Below, piece by piece: positions 1 through 6,420 of a stretch of 13,711 bases of DNA. The notes under the pieces are model-generated. The model worked only from the letters and a program-made list of their open reading frames with translations, was not told the origin of the DNA and ran no database searches. The translations under genes were made by a program, and so were the position numbers. The stretch spans positions 1-13,711 of the forward strand of contig JAGLCZ010000600.1 in the NCBI GenBank assembly GCA_023145975.1, written 5' to 3'. The first letter of the stretch is position 1. Each line of letters starts with the position of its first letter. The stretch is from Candidatus Hydrogenedentota bacterium (lineage in GTDB: Bacteria; Hydrogenedentota; Hydrogenedentia; Hydrogenedentales; CAITNO01).

Positions 1-473
1 AAGTACGCCTTTTGCGGATGAACCTGATTTTATATAATATTTTCTTTTCTGCGTTAACCCCCCCCTTTTTCTTCTACTTCCCTCTTTGCTTGCGTTCTCT
101 ATGTTCTTTCTGGTTAAACACTCAAAAGAATACGCAAGATAGCTACCGCATCCCTGCCGCGTTATCCTCTAAATCCAAATATTGCATCTCCACTAAAGAT
201 ATGCTATCCTGACACACGGAATACAGACACGCTGAGTTTTCTCCTGTTTCTCAGGCTTGCCCATACCATAGTGTTTCTGCCGCGTTATAAGATAAAGAGC
301 CAGGATGGCTCTTCTACATTTTCTTTAATACAAGCCTGCTCGAAGGCATGGACAACAATATTAGGTTATAAAGCGAATGGTTTATGGATTAAGTCTCTCT
401 AATATTTCTTTTTGAGAATTGGACAGGATTTTTCCGGTAAATGACGAAGAAGCAATAAAATTTATTTCCAACG
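1..473. other. Non-coding stretch upstream of the sugar kinase gene
   Basis: No convincing gene is seen here on either strand. The only open frame of any length (12-212, +) would need a TTG start without a ribosome binding site, and its product resembles nothing I recognise. The region is AT-rich with a pyrimidine-rich patch near 57-85. It contains a perfect 8-bp hairpin (295-313) and two copies of CTGCCGCGTTAT (154-165 and 277-288). The promoter of the gene at 474 must lie here or further left, but I could not find a -35/-10 pair with good spacing. Confidence 0.6.
295..313. terminator. Possible bidirectional Rho-independent terminator
   Basis: AAGAGCCA (295-302) and TGGCTCTT (306-313) form a perfect 8-bp stem around a GGA loop. 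On the plus strand it is followed by the T-rich CTACATTTTCTTT. On the minus strand it is followed by TATCTTAT. The stem is compact, but neither tail is an unbroken T-tract, so termination is plausible rather than certain. It may end transcription of a plus-strand gene lying left of the window and so insulate the kinase gene. Confidence 0.4.
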
Positions 474-1631
474 ATGGTACAGATAGTATTACTGAACACA
501 GAAGATATAAGGAATAATATATTGAAAGCAGCAATGATTGCACAAAAATTTGATGTGGCAGGCAGGGTAGTTACTGTTCAGCATACCGGGGAAGGAAATG
601 TGAATGAGACTTATCTGGCCATATTTCGAACAACGTTTTCAGAAGAGCGAATCATCCTTCAATGTATTAATAAGCGGGTATTTGCGCGTCCTGAATACAT
701 CATGGAAAATATGCGTCTTCTTACCGAGCATGTTCACCGACGCATTGAGGAAGAGATGCATACCTCTGATCGTATTTGGCAGCTTCCACGAGTAATTCCT
801 GCCAAGGATGGGAAGGATTATGTTATAGATGCTGATGGTGATTTCTGGCGTGCTATAACTTTGATTGCGTCTGCTCATTCCTACGGACAGGTACAAAGTG
901 TAGAACATGCCTACGAAGCAGGATTTGTGCTGGGGCATTTCCAGCGAATGATAAGTGATATGGATGTCAGTTTGCTCCATGATACTCTCGAGGGTTTCCA
1001 TATAACGCCACAGTATCTAAAAAAACTTGATGCAGCACTGGAAACCTCTGAAGGACAAGCTAGACTGCATGCTTCCAGTGAAGCAGAACGATGCAAACGC
1101 TTTATTGACATGCGCAGGGAATGGTGTTCTGTATTGGAAGATGCTAAAAAACAAGGACTACTCAAACTACGCCCCATTCATGGAGATCCAAAAATATCAA
1201 ATATTATGATAGATGATGCTACGGGTAAAGGAACTTGTATTATCGATTTGGATACAGTAAAACCGGGGTTAATCCACTATGATTTTGGGGATTGTCTTCG
1301 TTCCTGTTGTAATCCTGCCGGCGAGGAAACCCTTGATTTAAAGCAGGTGATTTTTGATACAGACCTATGTGAGGCAATCGTTAAAGGCTACATGGTCCAT
1401 GGTCGTTCTTTTCTTACAGAAGCAGACCGTAATTACCTCTACGACGGCATACGCATTATTTCATTTGAATTGGGACTGCGCTTTTTTGCGGACTATATTG
1501 CGGGGAATGTCTACTTCAATACCCGTTACGATGAACAGAATCTGAACAGGGCACGCGTGCAGTTTAAACTTACAGAAAGTATTGAAGCACGCGAAAAACA
1601 GATACGTTCTATCCTGGAAAATCTTGGATGA
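474..1631 (+). CDS. APH-fold sugar kinase, NahK-like (putative N-acetylhexosamine 1-kinase)
   Basis: A 385-residue cytoplasmic kinase of the aminoglycoside phosphotransferase/choline kinase fold (APH family). A glycine-rich nucleotide-loop segment GEGNVNETY lies at residues 39-47. The Brenner catalytic motif HGDPKISN is at 236-243, with D238 the likely catalytic base and N243 a metal ligand. The Mg-binding IDLD is at 257-260, followed by DFGD at 270-273. From memory, the C-terminal block (residues 332-370: LGLRFFADY, then YFNTRY and NLNRAR) and the IDLDT-x-PG-x3-DFGD spacing match bifidobacterial N-acetylhexosamine 1-kinase. That enzyme phosphorylates GlcNAc/GalNAc at C1 for salvage into UDP-sugars. 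Substrate is inferred and could be another hexosamine, choline or a homoserine-like alcohol. The ATG at 474 is the first in frame after a stop at 456 but has no Shine-Dalgarno. M21 (ATG at 534) is an alternative that keeps the whole kinase fold. The gene stands alone on the plus strand and converges on the tRNA. Confidence 0.75.
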   Translation: MVQIVLLNTEDIRNNILKAAMIAQKFDVAGRVVTVQHTGEGNVNETYLAIFRTTFSEERIILQCINKRVFARPEYIMENMRLLTEHVHRRIEEEMHTSDRIWQLPRVIPAKDGKDYVIDADGDFWRAITLIASAHSYGQVQSVEHAYEAGFVLGHFQRMISDMDVSLLHDTLEGFHITPQYLKKLDAALETSEGQARLHASSEAERCKRFIDMRREWCSVLEDAKKQGLLKLRPIHGDPKISNIMIDDATGKGTCIIDLDTVKPGLIHYDFGDCLRSCCNPAGEETLDLKQVIFDTDLCEAIVKGYMVHGRSFLTEADRNYLYDGIRIISFELGLRFFADYIAGNVYFNTRYDEQNLNRARVQFKLTESIEAREKQIRSILENLG

Positions 1632-1663
1632 GATTTTAGAAAATTAGTGGGATGAGGTAAAAA

Positions 1664-1741
1664 TGGTCGGGGCGGAGAGATTCGAACTCTCGACCTCCTG
1701 CTCCCAAAGCAGGCACGCTAACCGGGCTGCGCTACGCCCCG
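1664..1741 (-). tRNA. tRNA-Pro (anticodon UGG), CCA encoded
   Basis: Reading the minus strand, the acceptor stem CGGGGCG (1741-1735) pairs with CGCCCCG (1674-1668). The discriminator is A at 1667, followed by genome-encoded CCA (1666-1664). The anticodon stem CCTGC/GCAGG encloses the loop TTTGGGA (1708-1702), giving anticodon TGG at 1706-1704. The T-arm carries GTTCGAATC. With a wobble U34 modification this tRNA can read all or most CCN proline codons. It lies downstream of gspM in the same orientation, 96 bp after its stop, and seems to have its own promoter. Five T residues follow the CCA directly. Confidence 0.95.
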
Positions 1742-1756
1742 AAGTAAGAAGGCAGT

Positions 1757-1786
1757 ATTCTACCATTATTCCAGTATTGTCAGCAA
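1757..1786 (-). promoter_or_regulatory. Candidate sigma70-type promoter for tRNA-Pro
   Basis: On the minus strand TAGAAT (1762-1757) matches the -10 consensus at 5 of 6 bases and is preceded by TGG, an extended -10. TTGCTG (1786-1781) lies 18 nt upstream as a weak -35. The overlapping CTGACA (1783-1778) is a better hexamer but only 15 nt away. The tRNA 5' end is 15 nt past the -10, so initiation about 7 nt downstream would leave a leader of roughly 8 nt, typical of a stand-alone tRNA gene. Confidence 0.5.
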
Positions 1787-1837
1787 GAAATAATTGATAT
1801 AAAAAACAGATCGAAGAAATAATAGCTTTTTAAATAT

Positions 1838-2359
1838 TTAAAGTGTAAGTGTGACAAAGGTAATGTCACAGTCCATTCCCTGATCATTTGCTGCAGCTCG
1901 CAAGTAATCCAGTTTGTAAACTGCGATCAGGTTGTTGTCCCCATAGATTTTATGAAGGAAATCAACCAGTTCCTGACTGGAAATTCCCTGAAGATGTAAC
2001 TGCACCATAGGCTGTTTGGGAGAAACGTTTCTGGGGCGATATTGCTCTAGTTGTGCTCTAGCACGTAAATTAGTACTGGTGAGTATTGTATCTACATAGG
2101 TAAACAGGGAAAAATCAGGACTGCGCTTTCCCAATACTTCCATAAGTGCTTTTTGCTGCTGAAGCCGATCGCCCTCATCCATTTTGTACATTATTTGGAG
2201 TTCATAGTCTTGCTTGAGAGCGGATAGATTACCCTGGGATTTAATGTATCCTTTTCGCGGTACTAACGGTACATAAATGGCTAATACCAGTGCCAGTACT
2301 GTGGCAAGCAGTCCAAGTGCAAGTGCCATCTTCTCACGTATATCTAGATTATAGGGCAT
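1838..2359 (-). CDS. gspM: T2SS inner-membrane platform protein GspM
   Basis: A 173-residue bitopic inner-membrane protein. A short cytoplasmic N-terminus is followed by one membrane helix (about residues 11-33, MALALGLLATVLALVLAIYV). A periplasmic part follows, with a helical stretch rich in K, Q and L (about 40-75) and a C-terminal alpha/beta domain. GspM pairs with GspL and helps tie the GspE ATPase to the platform. Sequence conservation in this family is low, so the call rests on topology, length (family members are usually near 160-170) and position directly after gspL. The start at 2359 is set by a perfect AGGAGG 6 nt upstream. The frame stays open to 2554, but that longer form would lie inside gspL with no ribosome site. 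The true start overlaps the end of gspL by 11 nt, which suggests coupled translation. No clear terminator follows the stop. Confidence 0.85.
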   Translation of the reverse strand: MPYNLDIREKMALALGLLATVLALVLAIYVPLVPRKGYIKSQGNLSALKQDYELQIMYKMDEGDRLQQQKALMEVLGKRSPDFSLFTYVDTILTSTNLRARAQLEQYRPRNVSPKQPMVQLHLQGISSQELVDFLHKIYGDNNLIAVYKLDYLRAAANDQGMDCDITFVTLTL

Positions 2360-3800
2360 CTTTTTCCTCCTGACTTCTGTAGGCGCGAATTCGGAAAGTG
2401 GTGCGCTCACCTTGCAGTCGCGGGTCTGCATTTTCGTCAAGGATGAATGTATCCGATGCTTTAAGTGCATCAAAAGCATCTTCGAATTCTGCAGCACTTC
2501 CTGTCGAACCAGAAATATCCAGCCACGGAGTACGTGCTCCAGGCGGTGATACACGAATATTTGTAAGAACTACGTTTCCTTCCGGGATACGCTCTGTGAT
2601 TTCTTTTAGTATGTCAAGTATAGAGGGATCCGCAAATACGGCATATCCAATATCTTCTCCCAGTCCTTCTGCCGCCATGGCTTCAATTTCCTGTTCCAAA
2701 TTGGCAATATCACTCTGTGCTTTCTCAATGACAGCCTCATTGCGTAAGCGCCCTTCATGGTAGTACCAGGCACCTCCAAGCAGGAAAAGTAATGCAAGAC
2801 AGGCAGAAAACATAAGGTGAGCCACTACACTTCGTACAGCACCATGCATTTGCTGATTATCTTTCATCAGATTGAAAGTGATCCCGCCACCGGCAGCACT
2901 GTATCCAGCGCCTATAGCTGCTTCCCAGCGATTATACTTTCCTTCTTCAGAATTGTTTTCTAATGCTTCCATTCCACCCTTTAATTGTTCCACAATAGAT
3001 ATTGTAGTAATAGAACAACCAAGGATATCTTCAAATACCTGTATTTCATCACTACGCATATCTATTCCTGTAATAGATAACACAGCAATGTCTCCCCCAC
3101 CCTGCCATTTAGCAAGGAAGGATCGCAGTGTGTTTTGTACTTCCTGTGCTGCACGCGCAGGATTTTCAATGAGTTGATTTACGTCGATATGAAGATTACG
3201 AAAATAAGCCAGAGTATTATTAAACATGACTGCTAAAACAGCATTGCCGTTACGCACATGCAGGACGGCACGTAATCCTTTTCCTTTTTTCTGTGTTGCC
3301 TGCCACAATGCTGTTAGTCCGGCGGCATCTACTGCTGCCATTTCTGCCTCAACCCCTGCTTCTTCCAAAATCCCTAACAGCTCTTTTAAGTGGTGGCGCC
3401 GTACGCCAACGGCCAGTACTTCCGTGCTTCCCTCGATTTCTGCGATAATGCTATGATCCAGCAGTAACTCTTCAAGGGGAAATGCCAAATGCGTTTCTAT
3501 TTCGAAGGGAACGGCTTTTGCAATACGGGTCTGACCTTTGAATGGGATTGTCAAGGAGCGCACAATGGTGAATGCACTTGGAATACAAAGGACATAGGTT
3601 GTAGGATGGGTTTGAAGTGCATCCAATGCTTTATCCAACGCCTGTACCAAAGCTGCGATACGGTTTTCAGGTGTTTCGTAAACCGCAGTACATGCTTGTA
3701 CTTCCAATACTCGTGGTAATTTTCCACCTGTTTTTATTACGGCTATACGAATTTCATCACCTGAAAATTCAATGGCACCAATTTTTGCTGTTACAATCAT
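2349..3800 (-). CDS. gspL: T2SS inner-membrane platform protein GspL
   Basis: A 483-residue bitopic protein. Residues 1 to about 310 form the cytoplasmic actin-like (ASKHA, PilM-type) domain that binds the GspE ATPase. It starts with the phosphate-1-like MIVTAKIGAIEFSGDEIRIA and includes VPFEIETHLAFPLEEL (97-112), the conserved VPFELE-like helix of this family. The linker ITFNLMK (307-313) resembles the typical GspL/PilM-PilN junction. One membrane helix follows (about 327-346, VAHLMFSACLALLFLLGGAW). Next comes a periplasmic coiled segment (350-378) and a ferredoxin-like PilN-type domain (390-475) that binds GspM. In effect this is a PilM-PilN fusion, as is normal for GspL. The ATG at 3800 has only a weak purine tract (GGGAAAAAG) in front; no in-frame start lies upstream before a stop. 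The gene is separated from gspK by 174 bp and so may be transcribed on its own with gspM. Confidence 0.92.
   Translation of the reverse strand: MIVTAKIGAIEFSGDEIRIAVIKTGGKLPRVLEVQACTAVYETPENRIAALVQALDKALDALQTHPTTYVLCIPSAFTIVRSLTIPFKGQTRIAKAVPFEIETHLAFPLEELLLDHSIIAEIEGSTEVLAVGVRRHHLKELLGILEEAGVEAEMAAVDAAGLTALWQATQKKGKGLRAVLHVRNGNAVLAVMFNNTLAYFRNLHIDVNQLIENPARAAQEVQNTLRSFLAKWQGGGDIAVLSITGIDMRSDEIQVFEDILGCSITTISIVEQLKGGMEALENNSEEGKYNRWEAAIGAGYSAAGGGITFNLMKDNQQMHGAVRSVVAHLMFSACLALLFLLGGAWYYHEGRLRNEAVIEKAQSDIANLEQEIEAMAAEGLGEDIGYAVFADPSILDILKEITERIPEGNVVLTNIRVSPPGARTPWLDISGSTGSAAEFEDAFDALKASDTFILDENADPRLQGERTTFRIRAYRSQEEKDAL
2366..2371 (-). promoter_or_regulatory. Shine-Dalgarno that fixes the gspM start
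   Basis: AGGAGG on the minus strand, 6 nt before the ATG at 2359, inside the last codons of gspL. It is one of the strongest ribosome sites in the cluster and rules in favour of the short GspM form. Confidence 0.85.
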
Positions 3801-3858
3801 TCTTTTTCCCGAATAATACTCTTTGTTACCAGTTCTTTTGACTGCCCCAAGAGCACAA

Positions 3859-3888
3859 AGTATAGCAAGACCTATATTGCATCACCAA
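3859..3888 (-). promoter_or_regulatory. Candidate internal promoter for gspL-gspM
   Basis: Within the 174-bp gspK-gspL gap (3801-3974) the minus strand has TGCTATACT (3867-3859). This is an extended -10 (TGn) with TATACT, 5 of 6 to consensus. TTGGTG (3888-3883) stands 18 nt upstream as a weak -35. Initiation would give a leader of about 50 nt before the gspL ATG. The rest of the gap is AT-rich and has no terminator-like hairpin or credible open frame. Confidence 0.4.
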
Positions 3889-3974
3889 CAAAGCAATAGT
3901 AAGTATCGCATAAGTTCCATATAATATAATGAATTACCTATTGAAACGAATTTTAGAACATGACGTTGACATAT

Positions 3975-5168
3975 TCATTGCATAATTTTCCAGTCCAGTA
4001 TCCGAAACATTTGCCGTGAAATATCGTAAAAATCCTGTTCCGCACTTGTTCCCAGTCTGGACATTTCTTCTTCGACTTCTCTTTCATCATAGGGATGACG
4101 GAAAACATAGACTTCACAGCGTACAAGCACTTCGTCCATCATTCCATCTCCGTATATGCGAAAAGCATTGCTGTTAACACGAAACATACTTGACATAGCT
4201 TCCCCACGCTGTCTTCGCCGTCGGGCCTGGGGGTTTTGCTGTTCTTCTTCCATAGGGTTACGGTTGCGACGGTTTCTACGGGAAGGCATGGCCTCGGGAG
4301 GAAGCTGAACATACTGACTTAATCGGCTAACATCTTCAAAGGGTGCCATACGAGCTTCATCATATATTTGTTGTGCTACAGTTATATCCGTGTTACCTGT
4401 TTTTCCACCGATAACTGCAGCGATTACCTCTTCCCGGGCGGTATTAACATTAACACGTCCTGCCCAATCACCGTGCACGGTCATATATTCGGATAAAGGT
4501 TTTTGTTCCTCTTCCGCATTACCAAAATACAGTTCCGATGTTAATCCTTTTATAAGTAATAATTCTTCAATGGAATCCATTGGACCATTTTTACAGGGGT
4601 AAGGATTTTCTAAACTTGTATAGTAATCGTTTTCTGCACCGTCAGGTTCTTGTGCGTCCATATCATCATAATCGAGCCAATCGATAATGGCATCTACGGG
4701 GTCATAGGAATCCGTACTTCGCAATGCAAAGAACTGGCGCAGCGCATCAATTAATGCATCGTTCCGTTCTTGTGAACCGTTGTTATACTTCAATATTGCA
4801 TTCAGATTTAATTTTCCATATTCATCTACAATAGACGTTCTCATAGTAGCTTCATTTAAAGTCTGGAAGGATGCACCCATTGCCCACTGTGAACCGTCAA
4901 GTTCGCTGTCTATGGGCGGCATTCCGGATTCAAGCATATCGGCATATTGTTCTGCCAAAATCATCATACCATCTACAGCCGCAGAACGTGCTGCCAGTTG
5001 TGCCTGAAAATCAGCTCCCTGATTTTGTGCAAAAGAAGCGTCAACCTCCATTTCATACATAAAGGCAAAAACAATTGCAGAAAGCAGCGCAACAAATATC
5101 AATGCCAGTATAAGGGCAACACCAGCATCTTTGCGTTTTATCTTTATATCTGTTTTGTATCTGCTCAT
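3975..5168 (-). CDS. gspK: T2SS minor pseudopilin GspK
   Basis: A 397-residue tip pseudopilin. After a basic leader, prepilin peptidase should cut between G16 and V17 (DAG|VALILALIF). The +5 position is Leu rather than the usual Glu, which is the known peculiarity of GspK and agrees with its place at the pseudopilus tip. The membrane/assembly helix spans about 17-38. The globular part has NLNAI (121-125) and the inserted alpha domain with a helix-hairpin-helix-like IEELLLIKGLT (200-210). GRVNVNTA is at 238-245. The metal-site segment YDDMDAQEPDGAENDYY (167-183) matches the D/E-rich calcium loop of GspK. An Arg/Asn/Gln-rich low-complexity insert occupies 294-324. GspK caps the complex with GspI and GspJ and limits pseudopilus length. 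The ATG lies 2 nt after the gspJ stop with no real Shine-Dalgarno, so reinitiation is likely. Confidence 0.95.
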   Translation of the reverse strand: MSRYKTDIKIKRKDAGVALILALIFVALLSAIVFAFMYEMEVDASFAQNQGADFQAQLAARSAAVDGMMILAEQYADMLESGMPPIDSELDGSQWAMGASFQTLNEATMRTSIVDEYGKLNLNAILKYNNGSQERNDALIDALRQFFALRSTDSYDPVDAIIDWLDYDDMDAQEPDGAENDYYTSLENPYPCKNGPMDSIEELLLIKGLTSELYFGNAEEEQKPLSEYMTVHGDWAGRVNVNTAREEVIAAVIGGKTGNTDITVAQQIYDEARMAPFEDVSRLSQYVQLPPEAMPSRRNRRNRNPMEEEQQNPQARRRRQRGEAMSSMFRVNSNAFRIYGDGMMDEVLVRCEVYVFRHPYDEREVEEEMSRLGTSAEQDFYDISRQMFRILDWKIMQ

Positions 5169-5170
5169 CT

Positions 5171-5992
5171 TTAAAGTTCTTCAGTTTCTATAACGCGCAG
5201 GTGGTTAAAATCAGGAAAGGGAAATTCTACATTTCGTCCTAATGGAAATGACATCATCAGTTCCAAATCAGGATGTTCTTCCGGTGTAATACCATTTCTG
5301 TAATCCTCGTTACGTTCCTCCTCGCTTCGCGGAAAGTTTATCCGAATCCAAACTCCCCCCGGAAGCCGTCTTTCCTCCAATGAATCCCACGATTCCATCC
5401 ATTCTTTTGCAATACCGTCATAATACTGAATATCCATGGACGCCACTGGAATAGCCCTTTCAAAGATATCCCATTGCCCGTCACTTGTACTGGCAACGAA
5501 ATCCTGTGATTCCAGTTGCAATGGTTCTTCCCGAATAACCAATACGCTTCCGGGTCTATCCTCATCATAGGGCAAAGCAGCGGCTATAGTTTCGCTTACC
5601 TCCTCCTGTCCCACGACCTCATAGGTTACCCACTTTGCAATTCCAGGCAGGGACTGGGGCCCCGGAATGGGAAGCGAGGTTGCAAAGCGTAGCGTATCCG
5701 CCGAACCATAGGCACCATCATTTGTTTCTCCCAAAAATTGATACTCGGGCTGCGTTGCCCCTGCATCCGTATATACCCCTTGCAGATTAGCCGAGAAATT
5801 TCGCCATACAATTTGTTTGAAACGGAGGCGATCGGCACAGTCCCGTGCCAAACCTATGGTATTAGTTACTGAGGTAAATGTTCCATAGATCATTCCAACC
5901 AGTATTGCAAGGACAGATACAGAGATCAATAATTCCAATAAGGTAAATCCCTGTGTGTGCCGTTTGGTAAATCTTATGTCGATATTTAACAT
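5171..5992 (-). CDS. gspJ: T2SS minor pseudopilin GspJ
   Basis: A 273-residue minor pseudopilin. The type III (prepilin) signal is RHTQG|FTLLE, cut after G15, with Glu at +5 (E20) and a hydrophobic helix to about residue 37. The C-terminal domain contains RRLPGGVWIRINF (208-220), the LP-x-x-V-beta-strand signature seen in GspJ proteins. In the established model GspJ forms a ternary tip with GspI and GspK that starts the pseudopilus. The length is somewhat above the usual 190-240. The ATG at 5992 is 1 nt past the gspI stop and lacks a Shine-Dalgarno, so translation probably depends on ribosomes finishing gspI. Confidence 0.93.
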   Translation of the reverse strand: MLNIDIRFTKRHTQGFTLLELLISVSVLAILVGMIYGTFTSVTNTIGLARDCADRLRFKQIVWRNFSANLQGVYTDAGATQPEYQFLGETNDGAYGSADTLRFATSLPIPGPQSLPGIAKWVTYEVVGQEEVSETIAAALPYDEDRPGSVLVIREEPLQLESQDFVASTSDGQWDIFERAIPVASMDIQYYDGIAKEWMESWDSLEERRLPGGVWIRINFPRSEEERNEDYRNGITPEEHPDLELMMSFPLGRNVEFPFPDFNHLRVIETEEL

Positions 5993-5993
5993 A

Positions 5994-6416
5994 TTATTGC
6001 TGTGTTTGGACGGTTGTGGACATTTCAGGATTCAAAAATGTATGAAATTCTAAGCTTGTGGTTTCACCATCCGGCGTTGTTAAGGTTGCCGTTGCCGTGT
6101 AGAATTCGATATCCATCATATAGGGGTTTTCTGTATCGCCCATAGGTTGTGCATCATAAGAATAACTATATCCGGGGTATCGCGGTCCAAAATCACTTCC
6201 GCCGGATAATTCTTCGGTGGCAATTCCCATTTCTGCATGTGCTACTGCCATCTCCAGCAGCATGCGTGTATCTACCTCTTCCTGTGTGTATAAATGAAGG
6301 GACAATGCCGAGAAGTGTGCATTTACAAGAACGAACATACCGCCGCCAAGAATTACCAGCGCCACCAATACTTCCGCCAATGTAAACCCGTCTTTATGTT
6401 TGTGACTATAGTTCAT
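5994..6416 (-). CDS. gspI: T2SS minor pseudopilin GspI
   Basis: A 140-residue minor pseudopilin. The prepilin site is HKDG|FTLAEVLVALVI, cut after G10, with Glu at +5 (E15) and a helix to about residue 32. The remainder is a small domain with beta-strand-forming stretches near its end. FTLAEVLVALVIL is very typical of GspI, and both length and position between gspH and gspJ fit. It is the first partner recruited into the tip complex. The ATG follows the gspH stop by 4 nt. AGGAAGGA lies about 15 nt upstream of the ATG, too far for a strong site. Confidence 0.92.
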   Translation of the reverse strand: MNYSHKHKDGFTLAEVLVALVILGGGMFVLVNAHFSALSLHLYTQEEVDTRMLLEMAVAHAEMGIATEELSGGSDFGPRYPGYSYSYDAQPMGDTENPYMMDIEFYTATATLTTPDGETTSLEFHTFLNPEMSTTVQTQQ

Positions 6417-6420
6417 GATT

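Noticed and set aside
12..212. 66-codon open frame on the plus strand
   Set aside because: TTG start without ribosome site, lopsided composition from the pyrimidine tract, no recognisable family, sits in a region with no other coding signal.
1795..1837. Terminator after gspM
   Set aside because: There is a T6 run on the minus strand (1806-1801), but no stable stem in front of it.
2360..2554. Long N-terminal extension of GspM
   Set aside because: It lies wholly within gspL, has no ribosome site and would put 65 residues before the membrane helix. AGGAGG at 2366-2371 supports the start at 2359.
2398..2763. 121-codon open frame on the plus strand opposite gspL
   Set aside because: Shadow of gspL, Ser-rich composition from the complementary strand, no ribosome site and no family resemblance. 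The same holds for other antisense frames across the T2SS genes.
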